Assembly: GCA_007258455.2 (NCBI GenBank)
Contig: VDFB02193867.1
Span: 569,288,656 to 569,352,655 of the forward strand
Direction: 5' to 3'
Length of the DNA: 64,000 bases
Source: Sequoia sempervirens
Taxonomy: Eukaryota; Streptophyta; Pinopsida; Cupressales; Cupressaceae
Shown: one piece after another, positions 11,390 through 23,200 of the stretch
How positions within the stretch are numbered: position 1 is the first letter of the stretch
Layout: each line of letters opens with the position of its first letter
Position numbers and translations under genes: made by a program
The notes under the pieces: model-generated
What the model saw: only the letters and a program-made list of their open reading frames with translations
Databases searched by the model: none
What the model was told of the DNA's origin: nothing

Positions 11390-12025
11390 CCTACAGAGAA
11401 TGAGGAGGTAAATAAGCAAGTTGCTAATTTATTGAAGAAGGGTTTGATAAGATAGAGTTTAAGACTATGTGCAATGCATGTTGTTTTGTCACCAAAGAAA
11501 GGAGGAGAATGGAGGATGTGCACAAATTCCAAAGCTATAAACAAGATCACAATAAAGTACAAATTTTCATTACCTAGAATGGATGATATCATGGATTGCT
11601 TGAGTGGAGCAACATATTTCAGGAAGATAGATTTGAAGAGTGGGTATCACTAGATAAGGATACATGAAGGAGATGAGTGGAAGACAACATTCAAGACAAA
11701 GGAAGCTTTTTATGAGTGGTTATTCATGCCCTTTGGGATAACCAATGCACCCAGTACTTTTATGAGACTCATGAATGAAGTTTTGAAAGAGTTTCTTGGA
11801 AAGTTTGTGATAGTTTATTTAGATGATATTTTTATTTTTAGCAAAACACTAGAGGAGCATTTGATGCATATTAGGTGTGTGTTTGAGAAGCTTAAAGAAG
11901 AGAAATTTTTGATTAATCTTAAGAAATGTAGCTTTGTGAAGAATGAATTGGTGTATTTGGGTTTTGTGGTGTCAAGTGAAGGCATCAAGATTGACTTGAA
12001 AAAGGTGAGAGCTATTCTAGAATGA
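11390..12025 (+). pseudogene. Reverse transcriptase of gypsy A
   Basis: Ty3/gypsy RT that would copy the genomic RNA. Visible: VNKQVANLLKKGLI, VLSPKKGGEWRMC, KFSLPRMDDIMDCLSGATYF, RKIDLKSGYH (motif A Asp), [20 protein letters not shown] (motif B) and [14 protein letters not shown] with an intact YLDD at about 11812-11826. Stops replace residues after GLIR (11454) and after SGYH (TAG at 11652). The last open segment runs 11726-12025. The catalytic Asp residues are intact, but the protein cannot be made in full. Confidence 0.9.
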
Positions 12026-12610
12026 CCAACGCCAAGGAGTGTAATGGAGGTTCAAGATCGTTTCATGGGTTAGCAAGTTTTTATAGAAAGTTCATCAAAG
12101 GTTTTAGTAACATATGTGCACCACTAACTGAAACTATGAGGGGTGATAAGAAAGAGTTCAAGTGGACTACAAGGTCAACGAAGAGCTTTGATTTTTTGAA
12201 GTGTAAAGTGACAATGCAACCTATTTTAGCACTTCTAGATTTCAACAAGGTGTTCCAAGTAGATTGTGGATCAAGTGGTAATGCTATTGGAGTTGTTTTG
12301 AGCCAAGAAGGTAAGCCTATTGCATATTTTAGTGAGAAGTTGAATGATGCTATAAGAAAAAATATTCAATTTATGATCAAGAGTTTTATGCAATCATTCA
12401 AGCACGTAAGAAATCGAGACAATATCTTATGCTAAAAGATTTTTTTTATATACCGATCATCAAGCACTCCAATACTTGAGTAGTCAAGGGAAGCTGAGTC
12501 AAAGGCAGATGAAATGAGTTGAGTTTTTACAAACTTACACATTTGTTTTGAAACATAGGAGTGGGAAGTCTAACAGAGTTGCTGATGCTTTGAGTAGAAG
12601 ATAAGGTTTG
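12026..12610 (+). pseudogene. RNase H of gypsy A
   Basis: RT connection and RNase H domains: SFHGLASFYRKFIKGFSNIC (12056-12115), FQVDCGSSGNAIGVVLSQEG with the first catalytic Asp (12255-12310), then PIAYFSEKLNDA. After a frameshift at about 12430 come a tether resembling TDHQALQYL and a VADALSRR-like end (12580-12600). Several frameshifts and stops are present. Confidence 0.8.
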
Positions 12611-12639
12611 TTGATTGAAATGTAGGTTGAAGTTGCGGG

Positions 12640-13410
12640 TTTCAATGAGCTCAAGGAAATGTATGAAGGAGATTTAGATTTTGGAGAGGCATGGAAGGCT
12701 TGTAACGATCCTATTGCAGCAAATAGAGCCAAGTGGTTGGATTATTTAATCCAAGATGGCATGTTGTTCAAAGGTAACCAATTGTGTATTCCTAGAAGTT
12801 CCATGAGGTTAAATTTAATTAAGGAGAAACATAGTGGTGGACTTGCAGGGAACTTCGATTTTGATAAGACTATTGCATTGGTTGGATAGAAGTATTATTG
12901 GCCTCAATTGCAGCAATATGTAAGGAAATATGTGCAAGGTTGTAGGGTGTGTCAAGTGGCAAAGGGGGTTAGTCAAAACACTGGTTTATATCAGCCACTA
13001 CCTATACCCAAGAGGCCATGGGTATGGATTTTGTTCTTGGCTTGCCAAGGAAACAAATAGGACATGATTCCATCTTTGTTGTGGTAGATAGATTCTCTAA
13101 AATGGCACATTTTATCCATTTTCATAAGACTAATGATTTAGTAAATGTTGTAGATTTATTTTTCAAGGAAGTTGTGAGGCTTCATAGAATTCCAAAGAGC
13201 ATTGTTTCTGACAGGGATACCAAGTTTGTCAGCTACTTATGGAGGAATTTGCGGAAGAAGCTCAACACTGAATTAAATTTTTTCTCAGCCTACCATCCTC
13301 AAATAGATGGTTAAACAGGGGTGGTGAATATGAGTTTGGAAAATTTGTTGAGATGCTTGGTTGGAGGCAAACCAAAGGGTTGGGATTTAGTCTTACCACA
13401 AGCTGAGTTT
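12640..13410 (+). pseudogene. Integrase of gypsy A, N-terminal and core part
   Basis: Integrase that would join cDNA to the host chromosome. It has a zinc-binding region with HSGGLAGNFDFDKT and CRVCQVAK (12830-12960), and a core with [20 protein letters not shown] (first catalytic Asp) and [13 protein letters not shown] (second Asp). In the third motif, HPQIDG is followed by a stop and TGVVNMSLENLL, so the expected catalytic Glu is Gly. A stop also lies before [11 protein letters not shown] (12887). The frame breaks off at LPQAEF, where element B is inserted. Confidence 0.9.
13406..13410 (+). repeat. Target-site duplication of element B, left
   Basis: AGTTT directly before the TGTTGATG start of element B; repeated at 35461-35465 directly after its CACAACA end. 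Confidence 0.9.
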
Positions 13411-14255
13411 TGTTGATGTGTTTTTTATGCACTTCTCAACATAGGTAATGCATAGGTGAATCACCTCTCTTGAAAGATAATCTTCCACAATCAAATTACA
13501 AAACACTATCCCAAGGTCTCTAATGTCAGGTCTTGACAGTGCTCGTAATACCTCAGTTGGTTCATGTGATTTGCTAGAATCACAAGGCGAACTTACAGAT
13601 GAGTTACAAAGTGTGGGAGTTGGGTCTACAAATGGAGTTCTCAGGATGTAGAAATTGTTGCTCAGTTGCTGCAGGTTCAAACAACAGTCTAAAACTCCTA
13701 TTTCAGCTTCAGATTTGGCTTTACAATGTGCAATGAACCTTGTTCAAAGTCACTATTTAAAAAAAGGTCAAAAGGGCAGGGAAGAGAGAAGTTCCTAGAC
13801 CTAAGCTATGAATGAACAATAAACATGGAGGCTGCTATAGTAGAAAAACTTCCTAAACTGGGTTTTGCTTGGCCAAGAGGAACCTACAGTTACACAAAAC
13901 CAGTGCAATCTTCTAAGGACTACAGATTTTTAGATTGCACCCACACATCATGAACATACAATTGAACTAAGTTGCAGCAAAGAAGTAAGGAAGCTCAGAC
14001 TAGCTTTAAAAAGTGATTCATCATCAACAAACCACAAAAAGCATGAGTTGGAAATTCATCAAATACTGTAACAACAAACACCATTATCACTTCCACTCAA
14101 GAAACTAACAACTAAAACTAACATGGAAGTAGAACCATGCATACATAATGAACAAGTTCAAAAGAAACAACCATAAATAATGCAATGTTGCTTTCTATTG
14201 CTACAAAATACCTTTACACCAGTTCTCCAATCATTTACAAATGAGGGGAAAGCCC

Positions 14256-14265
14256 CTATTTATAG
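14256..14265 (-). promoter_or_regulatory. TATA box in left LTR of B
   Basis: On the minus strand this reads CTATAAATAGGGGC, the classic plant TATA consensus, about 850 bp from the LTR edge on the 13411 side. The partner LTR has the same site at 28271-28280. Confidence 0.5.
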
Positions 14266-15251
14266 TTTTTAAAAACCCAAATGAATGGCTAGGATTGAAT
14301 TACATTGTGTGGCTCATATTTGATTACATTAGGGTTTCACCTACCCCATAATATAAAGGAATTTAAAATACAACTTTCGTCTTATTCCTATTTTGTCTTG
14401 TAGTGCCTTGAGTGTTGTAGCAGTTGTGTCCTCTTGTTGATTTCCCTTTTTGCTATAGCAAAACTGCCTGAAAGCGACCCTCTGCTTGGTGTGCTTTGCT
14501 ATATTCTCAAGCCGATTGAATGCCCCCAGTGTATGAATTAGCATCATTGTGAAATAGATAAATTACCCCAGATTTGACGAGGCAGCCCCTTGACGGATCA
14601 TGATTGTTTGATGAAGAACAAGACACCCCTTTTTGTTTCCGATCCTAGTACACAGTCGTCCACGCTCTTGGCACTATCTCCCTTTAGCACATGGTCGCTA
14701 ACCGTTAATCCTTTTTGGCATAGCATTTGAGATCTTCTTCTCAATCTGGAGTCACAAGTGATATTTGGTTACTATTTCCTTTGTAGACTCGGTAGGCGGC
14801 ACCCAAATTTTCCATCTAAATTGTGTGCCTTATGGTTTTATCCTTCTTGAATCTTCCTCAACATGGTTCCATAAACCCGTCTCCTGATGGCATGAAGTCA
14901 TAGACATCCCTGAGTGACCTCCCATTCGTAGCAATATTCATTTCACAACCATAGCCCTACACAAGACAATAAATGTAATTAGGCCTATGAAGCATAAATA
15001 CATAAAGACACAACACTCTCCCTTGAATTTTCATGGTAGCCCTTCAATTTCCTTGATCCCTCACATTGTTGATCATACCCTCCCCCCTTACACCTCTTTT
15101 GTATGATCCAATAATCTTAATATGAAGTAGCATTCTTTTAAATATCCTGATTCACCTTTCTATAACTCAGGAGCAAACTTGATTTCATGCCTTGCTGGAT
15201 TTAGCAAAGTGTGGGTGATGGCATGCGGGGTGATGTTGTAGGAAGATTGTT

Positions 15252-15256
15252 GAAAG
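15252..15256 (+). repeat. Target-site duplication of copia C, left
   Basis: GAAAG before the TGTTAGATTT start of C; repeated at 20286-20290. The uninterrupted site can be read in the other LTR of B near 31540-31555, as CTTGAAAGAGCGG. Confidence 0.9.
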
Positions 15257-15751
15257 TGTTAGATTTGGTTGTAAAACCACTCAAGGTCAAAGTGAATGAA
15301 GGAAAGCAAGACAAGAACCCAAAGATGAACAAAACTCAACACTCTCCTAGCATTGAACTAGACTCACATTTTGAGCTAGTGTTCTCATTAGCATAGGGAG
15401 AGGTGAGGGCTTGCTTATATAGAAAAATAGAGGCAAATAAAACCAAGAGGAATAATAACTCTCCTTTACCCATAATAGGTGGGAGGTTTTACCTACTTGG
15501 TAAATGCCAAATACATGGTTATACCAACTCAGGTAAAGACAAAAAATGGTTATGGGGAGGTGGAAAATAAGTCCAAAAGAGGGTGTGACATTCAACTACC
15601 CAAATGTGTGTGTGAATGACACATGTGATTGAAGGATTATGCCATGTGTCCTCATCTTAACCATTCTAATATAACCTAAGCAATCTTAATAATGTGTCTA
15701 GGAAAAATAAATATTCCCTAACATAAGGAAAATAAAAAACCCACACTAACA
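15257..15751 (-). repeat. 3' LTR of copia C
   Basis: Runs from TGTTAGATTTGG to CCACACTAACA in plus-strand reading and matches 19793-20285. As the element lies on the minus strand, this is its 3' LTR. A TATATAAG-like box lies on the minus strand at about 15411-15420. Confidence 0.92.
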
Positions 15752-15765
15752 CCCCCCCCTTAAGC
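15752..15765 (-). other. Polypurine tract of copia C
   Basis: On the minus strand CTTAAGGGGGGG lies directly before the 3' LTR. It is the expected second-strand primer. Confidence 0.8.
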
Positions 15766-16312
15766 ATAGCTTAGGTGGGTGAAGAGACACAAAGATGCAA
15801 ACATGGGTCCCGACTACTAGGCCATGTTAGGTACCCATGTACAAAATACTCTCTCACAAATGGAGTAAAGTAGAAAACCCACTGGGACAAAACTCCTCCC
15901 CAAAAGAGAGAAAATAAAATAAGTTTCCCAACACAAGAAGAATCCCATGCAAGGAAGAAGTCCCCTCCAAAATAGAAAGGATAGGAAAGACCATGTAGCC
16001 TTCCCCAAAGTAGTCAACTGTGCCAATGGCTGAAGCTCGAAACTGAATGTAGAACATGGTCCACGATTGTTGAACAATGTTCCTCCCCTTAGAAAGAAAC
16101 AAAACCAATGGTGTATAAAGAATGTCTTCCCATTCTTGAAATGAATGAGGGAAGAAAGTTCAAAAAATATGAAGTCTCTGAAAACTGCTCATCTATCTCC
16201 ATGTCAATGCCGAAAGTTTCCACCACCAAATCAGGTGTTCTAGGCCACACTGATGAAGATGACAATCCAAAACCTATTAGAGATGTGTGTAGAACAAAAT
16301 TCAAAGACTCAA
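15766..16312. other. 3' untranslated part of copia C
   Basis: About 550 bp between the last coding-like frame and the polypurine tract, where integrase and RT would end in a full copia element. Short frames overlap on both strands with no domain. I see nothing else in it. Confidence 0.6.
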
Positions 16313-16912
16313 CTACCTCCTCTGAAGACAAAGATGCCTCTCCAAATTCTGCTCAAAAGTATCCACACTCATGTCAAACTGTGATGAATGATCATGTGGA
16401 GGATGAACGAGAGGATCCAAAGGTTCCTCCATAACAACTAAAGAGGAATCAACTTCATCAAAGAGAAGACGGATGTCATGAATAGTGTTTCCCAAGTCTG
16501 AAATATGAGACTCTATGAAAAAACCTGCAATGTCTATCAAGTAGTCATCCCAAGCAACTATATATGGAAGACGATGTCGATCTTGTTGCACTGAATCACA
16601 AGTAGCCATGAATGTAACAAAAGTATCCTCAGAAGCAACAATAGATAGAGGAGAAGGAATACAAGGCTCAATAATTGGATATGATGTGAGAATACCAAGA
16701 TTCAAATAGCCAAAATTCTCCTCAAAATCAAATGTCACACAAGGAGTGTGATCAACAACCAAAGGATCAAAACCATCATCAAGTGCAAAGTTTGAAAAGG
16801 TATATAACCGAGATTCATGATCAACTATCCCAGTAGCAATTATCTCTTTGCTCTCCAAGTCTGATGATAATTGAATCAGGTGTGAATTCCATAGTCTTCC
16901 CTGCTCCACCAT
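16313..16912 (-). pseudogene. Copia C: GAG-pre-integrase-like start plus unknown acidic ORF
   Basis: A 199-codon open frame that picks up from the protease after a frameshift near 16860. Its first part, DLESKEIIATGIVDHESRLY, fits the GAG-pre-integrase segment that normally leads into copia integrase. In place of the HHCC and DDE domains there follow about 150 residues rich in Asp, Pro and Ser (for example DPLVVDHTPCVTFDFEENFG and VMEEPLDPLVHPPHDHSSQF) with no recognised domain. It could be a lineage-specific C-terminal domain of a gag-only element or scrambled pol remnants. Function unknown. Confidence 0.55.
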
Positions 16913-17175
16913 GAGTGATCTGATACATGGAAAGAAGATTGTTTGTCAAATGAGGTACACACAAAACATCATTGAAGGTGTCATCCCCAATATGAACAAA
17001 ACCATTCCCAATTACACTCATGTAAGTGTTGTTGCCCATCAGAATAGGTGGCATAACACAAGGCTCAAAAGAAGAGAACATAGACTGTGAAGAAGCCATA
17101 TGATGAGAAGCTCCAGAATCTAGGAGCCATTTCCCTGATTCATGACTTGTAGAAGCACAAAGAGATTTACCTTTA
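16821..17175 (-). pseudogene. Aspartic protease of copia C
   Basis: Minus-strand segment with WLLDSGASHHM (active-site D-S-G-A; 17090-17135), YMSVIGNGFVHIGDDTF and LCVPHLTNNLLSMYQIT, the standard copia protease pattern. The D-S-G triad is intact. It is out of frame with gag by a frameshift near 17170, which may be a mutation or a programmed site, and with the downstream frame by another near 16860. Confidence 0.8.
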
Positions 17176-18157
17176 TTTTTTTCGACTCAGAAGCAAATCC
17201 GACATGACCTTTATCCTTACTAGATCCTGACTGTTTGGAATGTGAAGAAGAAGAAGTAGACTCAAACATTCTAGAAGGTAGATCAATGTTGTTCTTCTTA
17301 AGAAGATGTTTCAGTTCATCAATATCCTTCTTATAACAAGAATGTTCTTCATGTCCAGTCCTCTTGCAATATGAACAAGTAGACTTCTCCTTCTTAGATG
17401 AATCCTCTCTTGAAGAGGATTTTTGTTGTGCTTGATTTGTGTGTGGATTTTTCTTAGATTTCTTTTCTTTCTTGTCAGATTGTCCTGACTCTTTCTGTCC
17501 CGTAGGCTGACCAACCAACAAAGCTTGAGTCTGTGATGGCTTTATGAGACCAATAGAAAGAAGCTTTTGTTGTTCATGCATTAACATCTCAGAAAAATAT
17601 GCTAATGAAGGCATAGTATATGCAGATCCCATAGTCAGTCTATGAGTATGAAAGCTATTAACAAAAGCTACAAATTCAGGACCAAGTTTATTCGGTGTAT
17701 TATAGTTTAACTGAATGTCCTTTTTATCAATACCACAAGCTTTACATTGTGCTCTCATATCATTGACCTTAGTAATATAATCTTGGATGTTGCCAAAATT
17801 CTTTGGATCAAGGCTCACCAGTTCATTATCAATCTGATAACCTTTGACTTCATTTGTTGTACCATACAAAGATTTTAACTTTTCCCAAGCATCATGTGAA
17901 TTTGTACGAGATTCAATCTGAAACATAAGATCAAGGGAAACAAAACTACGAAGACATCCAAGAGCTTTTGTATGTTCAAGAAACCATTTTATCTTTTCCT
18001 TATCATCTTTAGGTTCAGCTACCTTGTTTTCAACATATGGAGTATACCCAAGTTGCATTAAGGCATTCCATGCATGTTGATGCCATGTTGCATAATTATA
18101 AGGTGTTAGCAAAGGAACCTTAGAATGATCCATGTGTGAAGGAAAAGTAGAGCACAA
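17120..18157 (-). CDS. Gag polyprotein of copia C
   Basis: A 345-codon open gag frame that would form the cytoplasmic virus-like particle. The N-terminus has LLTPYNYATWHQHAWNALMQ (residues ~16-36), the plant copia gag signature, followed by the helical UBN2/retrotransposon-gag region with NSHDAWEKLKSLYGTTNEVK and QDYITKVNDMRAQC. A Lys/Ser-rich linker leads to a CCHC zinc knuckle CSYCKRTGHEEHSC (about residues 260-274; C-x2-C-x4-H-x4-C intact). A Ser/Lys-rich tail follows, ending in a frameshift before the protease. The ATG at 18157 gives MCSTFPSHMDHSKV; a second Met nine codons in is also possible. This is the best-preserved retroelement gene in the window. Confidence 0.85.
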   Translation of the reverse strand: MCSTFPSHMDHSKVPLLTPYNYATWHQHAWNALMQLGYTPYVENKVAEPKDDKEKIKWFLEHTKALGCLRSFVSLDLMFQIESRTNSHDAWEKLKSLYGTTNEVKGYQIDNELVSLDPKNFGNIQDYITKVNDMRAQCKACGIDKKDIQLNYNTPNKLGPEFVAFVNSFHTHRLTMGSAYTMPSLAYFSEMLMHEQQKLLSIGLIKPSQTQALLVGQPTGQKESGQSDKKEKKSKKNPHTNQAQQKSSSREDSSKKEKSTCSYCKRTGHEEHSCYKKDIDELKHLLKKNNIDLPSRMFESTSSSSHSKQSGSSKDKGHVGFASESKKIKVNLFVLLQVMNQGNGS

Positions 18158-19780
18158 GTGAAAAAATTAAAAACACACACACAAAAAGAGAGACCCCCCC
18201 TTTTTCACTCAATCAAGAATCCCCCCCAACAAAAAAAATGATTTGGCACTTTATAAATCAGTGCGTTTACAATTTTGGAGTTGTTTTCCAGAGTTTTACA
18301 AATGTCTAAAATAGACTCAAATATTGAAAGTACAATCAAATCTCAAAATGAGAACCTCAAAATAGTACCAATGTGTAGTGATTGGAAAAATATTCACTTT
18401 CAAAAAACTAATCGCCTCAATACGAGGTCGTATGTGAAAGTTACATCCATTTGAAGTTCAAAAAAATGATGACTATGCTTTAGATCTGATGAAAAAACTG
18501 AATTTCTAGAAAATTTGAATCACTTGAGCAAAAATAAATCACACCACTATAAAGAGCGCAAAATTTTACCCCAAATAAAAAAAAAATTGCGCTGAAAAAA
18601 GCCCCCGTATGACCGAGAACGAGCCCTCTGAAGTTCAGGTACAAAATTGAAAACTTCAACTGTGAGGGGGTCAAGTTTCCAAAAGTCCACCTCCGCTAAT
18701 TTTAGCTGAGTTGCTGCTAAAATTAGTAACCTTTCAAATGTAGAGAACTTCCAAATAGTTTGATAAGCCACCAAAACTGGAGAACTTCCAGCTAAATTTA
18801 GAACCCTGCTAAATTTCGCAACCCTCCAAAATAACCACTAAACTTAGCAAAACTGCCAAATTATGGGCACGAAGGCTGATGGCATAGAAACTGAGGAATG
18901 TACGCACAGCAGCGGCAGGAAAGCCGAGGTCAAAGTACGGAATGGGCACGAATTTTGCAAATTTTTTATTTTTTATTTTTAAATTTCAAATAATAAAATT
19001 TTCAATTAAAAAATTATAATGGGGGGCGAGCCACACCATTCCCCACGCAGGTATAAGTAGTGCATGGGCTGAAGTTTAATGTGCTGCACATGGGTACCTA
19101 CGTGCCCATTTGGTACAAGGCTGACAGGTACTTGAGTACCCTTGATTTTACTTTTAAATATATTTTTTTCAAAAAAACCTTTATAATTTATGTTTTTTTT
19201 TTTCAAAAAGAGAGACTTGAATAAAAAAAATTGTTTTTTTTCATCTAATAACTGTTTGAATGCAGAAAAAATTTAATTTTCAACTTTCACCTCGAAATTC
19301 GTGCTGTATTTTTGCAAGTGGGCCTTATGGCTCCCTTGCCAATTTTTTTTTGCCTCAAAAATGATTTTCTTTAAAATTGACCAATTGGTAGTCAATCTTT
19401 AGGTTTTGATGCCTTCTGAATGCGATGGCGAGGTCCGTTTGGGCTGAAAATGCTCCGAAAGATTAGATACCTTCAGGAACCTCTCTAAAAACCTCTTTTT
19501 CAATCCTTCACAGATCTCGCACCCAATGTCCGATTTAGACAGAATAAAAGCCAATTTTGACTTTTCTGGCTGCTCTGAAATCAATGGTGAGCTCAAAATG
19601 TCTCCAAGAAGCTCCTAAATACCTGAAACAAAATGCAATAGAAAAGAACCCCCCCAGAAATTAAGATCTTTATCAAATGTTTCTGCTTCTCCATGTCATC
19701 ATCAAATGCAAGGCAAGAGAAGATCATACTTTGCTTTTAAGAATGGATTGAAAGAATTACTAACCCACAACTCACAACCA
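18158..19780. other. 5' leader of copia C
   Basis: About 1.6 kb between the primer-binding site and gag on the minus strand. It is A+T-rich with homopolymer runs. No frame longer than about 80 codons has a recognisable product, so it probably serves as untranslated leader. Confidence 0.6.
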
Positions 19781-19792
19781 GCTCTGATACCA
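19781..19792 (-). other. Primer-binding site of copia C
   Basis: Reads TGGTATCAGAGC on the minus strand, the exact canonical initiator tRNA-Met primer site, touching the LTR edge at 19793. Confidence 0.95.
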
Positions 19793-20285
19793 TGTTATAT
19801 TTGGTTGTGAAACCACCCAAGATCAAAGTGACTAAAGGAAAGCAAGATAAGAACTTAGAGATGAACAAAACTCAACACTCTCCTAGCATTGAACTAGACT
19901 CACAATTTGAGCTAGTGTTCTCATTAGCATAGGGAAGGTGAGGGCTTGTTTATAGAGAAAAATAGAGGCAAATAAAACCAAGAGGAATAATAACTCCCCT
20001 TTACCCATAATAGGTGGGAGGTTTTACCTACTTGGTAAATGTCAAATACATGGTTATGCCAACTCAAGTAAAGACAGAAAATGGTTATGGGGAGGTGGCA
20101 AATAAGTCCAAAAGAGGGTGTGCCATTCAACTACCCAAATGTGGGTGTGAATGACACATGTGATTGAAGGATTATGCCACATGTCCTCATCTTAACTATT
20201 CTAATATAACTTAAGCAAGCTTAATAATGTGTGTAGGAAAATAAATATTCCCTAACATAAGGAAAATAAAAAACCTACACTAACA
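19793..20285 (-). repeat. 5' LTR of copia C
   Basis: TGTTATATTTGG to CTACACTAACA in plus-strand reading; 493 bp matching 15257-15751 with scattered substitutions. It is followed by the GAAAG duplication at 20286-20290. Confidence 0.92.
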
Positions 20286-23200
20286 GAAAGAGCGGCACGG
20301 AACAAATAGTTGCCCACATAGCGTCATCCGCCCAACCGAATTCTGCCCTCAGTAAATTTTAATTTCTGCCACCCTCCTTGCTTGTGGCTTTATCCGAGAC
20401 TACTTCAATATCAATTTGTATGCCATGTTCTCAAAGACTAATGTTGTAATTATGCTTTTCAATCTCACCCACAGATCTCTACATAGTTTGGTGATTTGCT
20501 TGTGCAGGCGTGGAAGGTGGCAACGTCGTTTGCGAAAAGGAGAATGCGGGGTGCCGACAGGAGAATGCTGTGAGGACATCAATGTGACTTGATCAACATT
20601 CTGCACCGCAGATCCCACAATGGTGACGTCCATGGGCTAGTGAAGGAGAGGACTTCGTATCGACAATTTTCATCGAGAGAGGCATGGGTGGAGAAATGTG
20701 GATGACCGCCACGAGGAAGCCGTCAAGAAATGGCCTTAGCGGCGACAGTACGTGGGAGCTTCCTAAAACACAAAATCTGCATAGGAGACCATCGTGAGAC
20801 AATGCATACGAGTGGCAACTTGTGCGAAGCTGCCATAGGAATGCCATAAGGGTAATGGTGTCTGGATGACCTCCCTCTGAGCTATGGAATCTGCAAGTAC
20901 AGGCTCCGTTGGGTAAAACCAAAGACCACCAGGTCAATGTGAGTCCTCAAAGAGTATGAAAAGGGAGTGCTTGCTTTAACATATGATCACTCGACAGCCT
21001 TCACGAGGATCCTACTTCATAATCCAATGCAGTTATTGATGTCTCCCGATACTCATGCAAAGGAAACAGAAGCAACACTTTCCTATGTTGTAAGGATTGT
21101 AGCATGCTTGTTGTAACCAGACCGATCAAAGTCTATCACCTGTCCAATATCCACAAGATCCCATGCCAGACTAAAGCTAGAATTTCAAAATTAAAACCAC
21201 TCACACCTCCTATCGCTAATTAAAAACCTCTTGTTGTTCCCAAAAATGTTTGCAGCGACGTCATGTGAAGCCACTTTGTTCGAGCAAAATAGTCCTGGGG
21301 TGTCCATAGGATATCCCCGATGATGGAGGCAGAGGCCCATATAGATAAATGCACTTGCATCACGACTCATCTCAATAGATAATTTGAAATCGATAAACGA
21401 GTCGACGCTCTCTTTGAATGACTTGACTCGGCCTTAGAAAATGGGAAGGCTTGTCTGATGGCAAACACCTGCTAGTTTTCAAAGGCTTATAATGAAAATA
21501 CGACACTCCTCGTGTGGGAGAGATTGTGTCAAATATTACCAAGCTCTGTAAGAGCATCAAATTTTATTCAAGGTGGACTCATGCTTTGCAGGTCAGGAAG
21601 GTGGTGCCGCCTTTCATGTGGAAGAAGCATGGCCAACAAAGGTGTGGACTCCACATTTATGAATTCCATCGAGTGGAGTAACGTGGGATACCGTGATCAA
21701 GATGTTGTTAGGGAGCGGCATAAAGTAAACGAAGGTCCACATTGCAGCCTCCGCATGAATGATGGTCGCGTGAACTAGAAGGTGTCGATCCTCGTTCATT
21801 CATCAACTTACCCAGGTAACAATCTTAGCTCTACCTCGATGATTCTGTAAACTCTTTCCAATGCTGGTCGTAGCTTGATCGCTCAATAATACTCAAGTTT
21901 AAATGATGAATAATTAAATATTCTTAGATTTTCACCATCCATTCAATGTTGCATGATCTTCTACAGAATGAAATCTTCTTACTTGATAAATTCCTTGTAA
22001 CCAAATTCCTTTTGCGTGGGAAGGAGCTTTCAGGAGGCGGTAATGAGAACCTCATCTTAGGTGGTTGTGCGTGTGGTGGATCTCGCAATGGAAAAGGTCG
22101 TCAGAGATATTAGCGCAGGCTGCTGTTATGATGTCGTTGTTTAGACATATGACCTTGGAGACGATGAAACCCGCATGAGAGATTGTCATCAGGCACATAG
22201 GCTTTGATGGCCACCACAAGTTTTTCATTTGGGAACAGCTTGAAGCCATGACCTACACTAGAGCGAGTTGCGCAAGCTTCACACTTAGTACACTTCCTCG
22301 TAGTGTCGTTGGAGAGTTTAATATTTAAGAATATTTTCATGCCCATGCGTTAGAATCATCATCTATTTTTATTGCATAGAGGGTTGCTTACCCGACTCTC
22401 TCTTAGCTCCTTTGAAATCTCCAAATAGTGATTTCCTTTAGATCGACAGGTTGCATGGATCCTTTTGAGAGAAATCTAAAACAATTTAACACCCAAGAAT
22501 GATAATGCGGCCCAATCGCTAAGATTTTGTAAAACCAGCCAACGCCTAAGGGAGTTAGTGGAAGGAAATAATGATATCACCACTTGATTGGCCAAAGAAG
22601 TTGTGAATTCCACATGAGGCACCTCCTGGAGTGGAATGTGGGTACAAGTATGTGGAGCGTCGTGACGAAGATGTTGTCACAAGGGACGGTAATGAAGTGG
22701 TGGAAGCCCGCGGTGTGGGCTCTACATTGGCAATCTTCATTGATGAACCCGCGAGCGAAAGGAGTGCGGGGTGTCGTTACTCATATCTCAAGAATCATTT
22801 TAAATTAGGCCTCGACATAGTTTGAAATGGCGTAAAAGCCACGAGTCTTGTTCTTGTAAATCAAGGCAGGAACGAGGGTGTGGGAGTCCAGGGTTGGGCT
22901 TCGTAGTGAGAGGAAGCCACCGCCTAGATGATGGAGGTGATGGCGAATGGGTCTACAGAACCCGCAAAGGAGGAAGCCGACGGGTGAGGAAATGTGGGAT
23001 GGCGCTTAAGAAATGTCGCCATGAAAACAACAAGCAACAAGGAAAGACTCGCAGTGCGGGTTCCGCACGGACGAAGGTCATTAGCGGCAAGTATCATTCG
23101 TAAAGTGTAAAGCTTTGTTGCCCACCTTCCCTAATGACCAATGTTAACCTAGGATTCCAATATGCTTTAAAACATAGAGGAGTGAAGATTGGTAATATGC

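Larger units (their letters stand above)
15257..20285 (-). mobile_element. Ty1/copia element C with gag and protease only
   Basis: A 5,029-bp element with 495- and 493-bp LTRs, a perfect initiator tRNA-Met primer site, a polypurine tract, a perfect 5-bp target duplication and minus orientation. It codes for gag, protease and a short GAG-pre-integrase-like segment. Integrase, RT and RNase H are missing and replaced by sequence of unknown function, so it would depend on another copia element. The LTRs differ at several percent of positions, fewer than those of B. Confidence 0.92.

Noticed and set aside
20593..20937. 114-aa minus-strand frame starting MTWWSLVLPNGAC, seen again at 31741-32199 in the other LTR of B as a 152-aa frame.
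   Set aside because: The repetition follows from LTR duplication. The two versions differ by many replacements and length, and no domain is visible, so there is no sign of selection.
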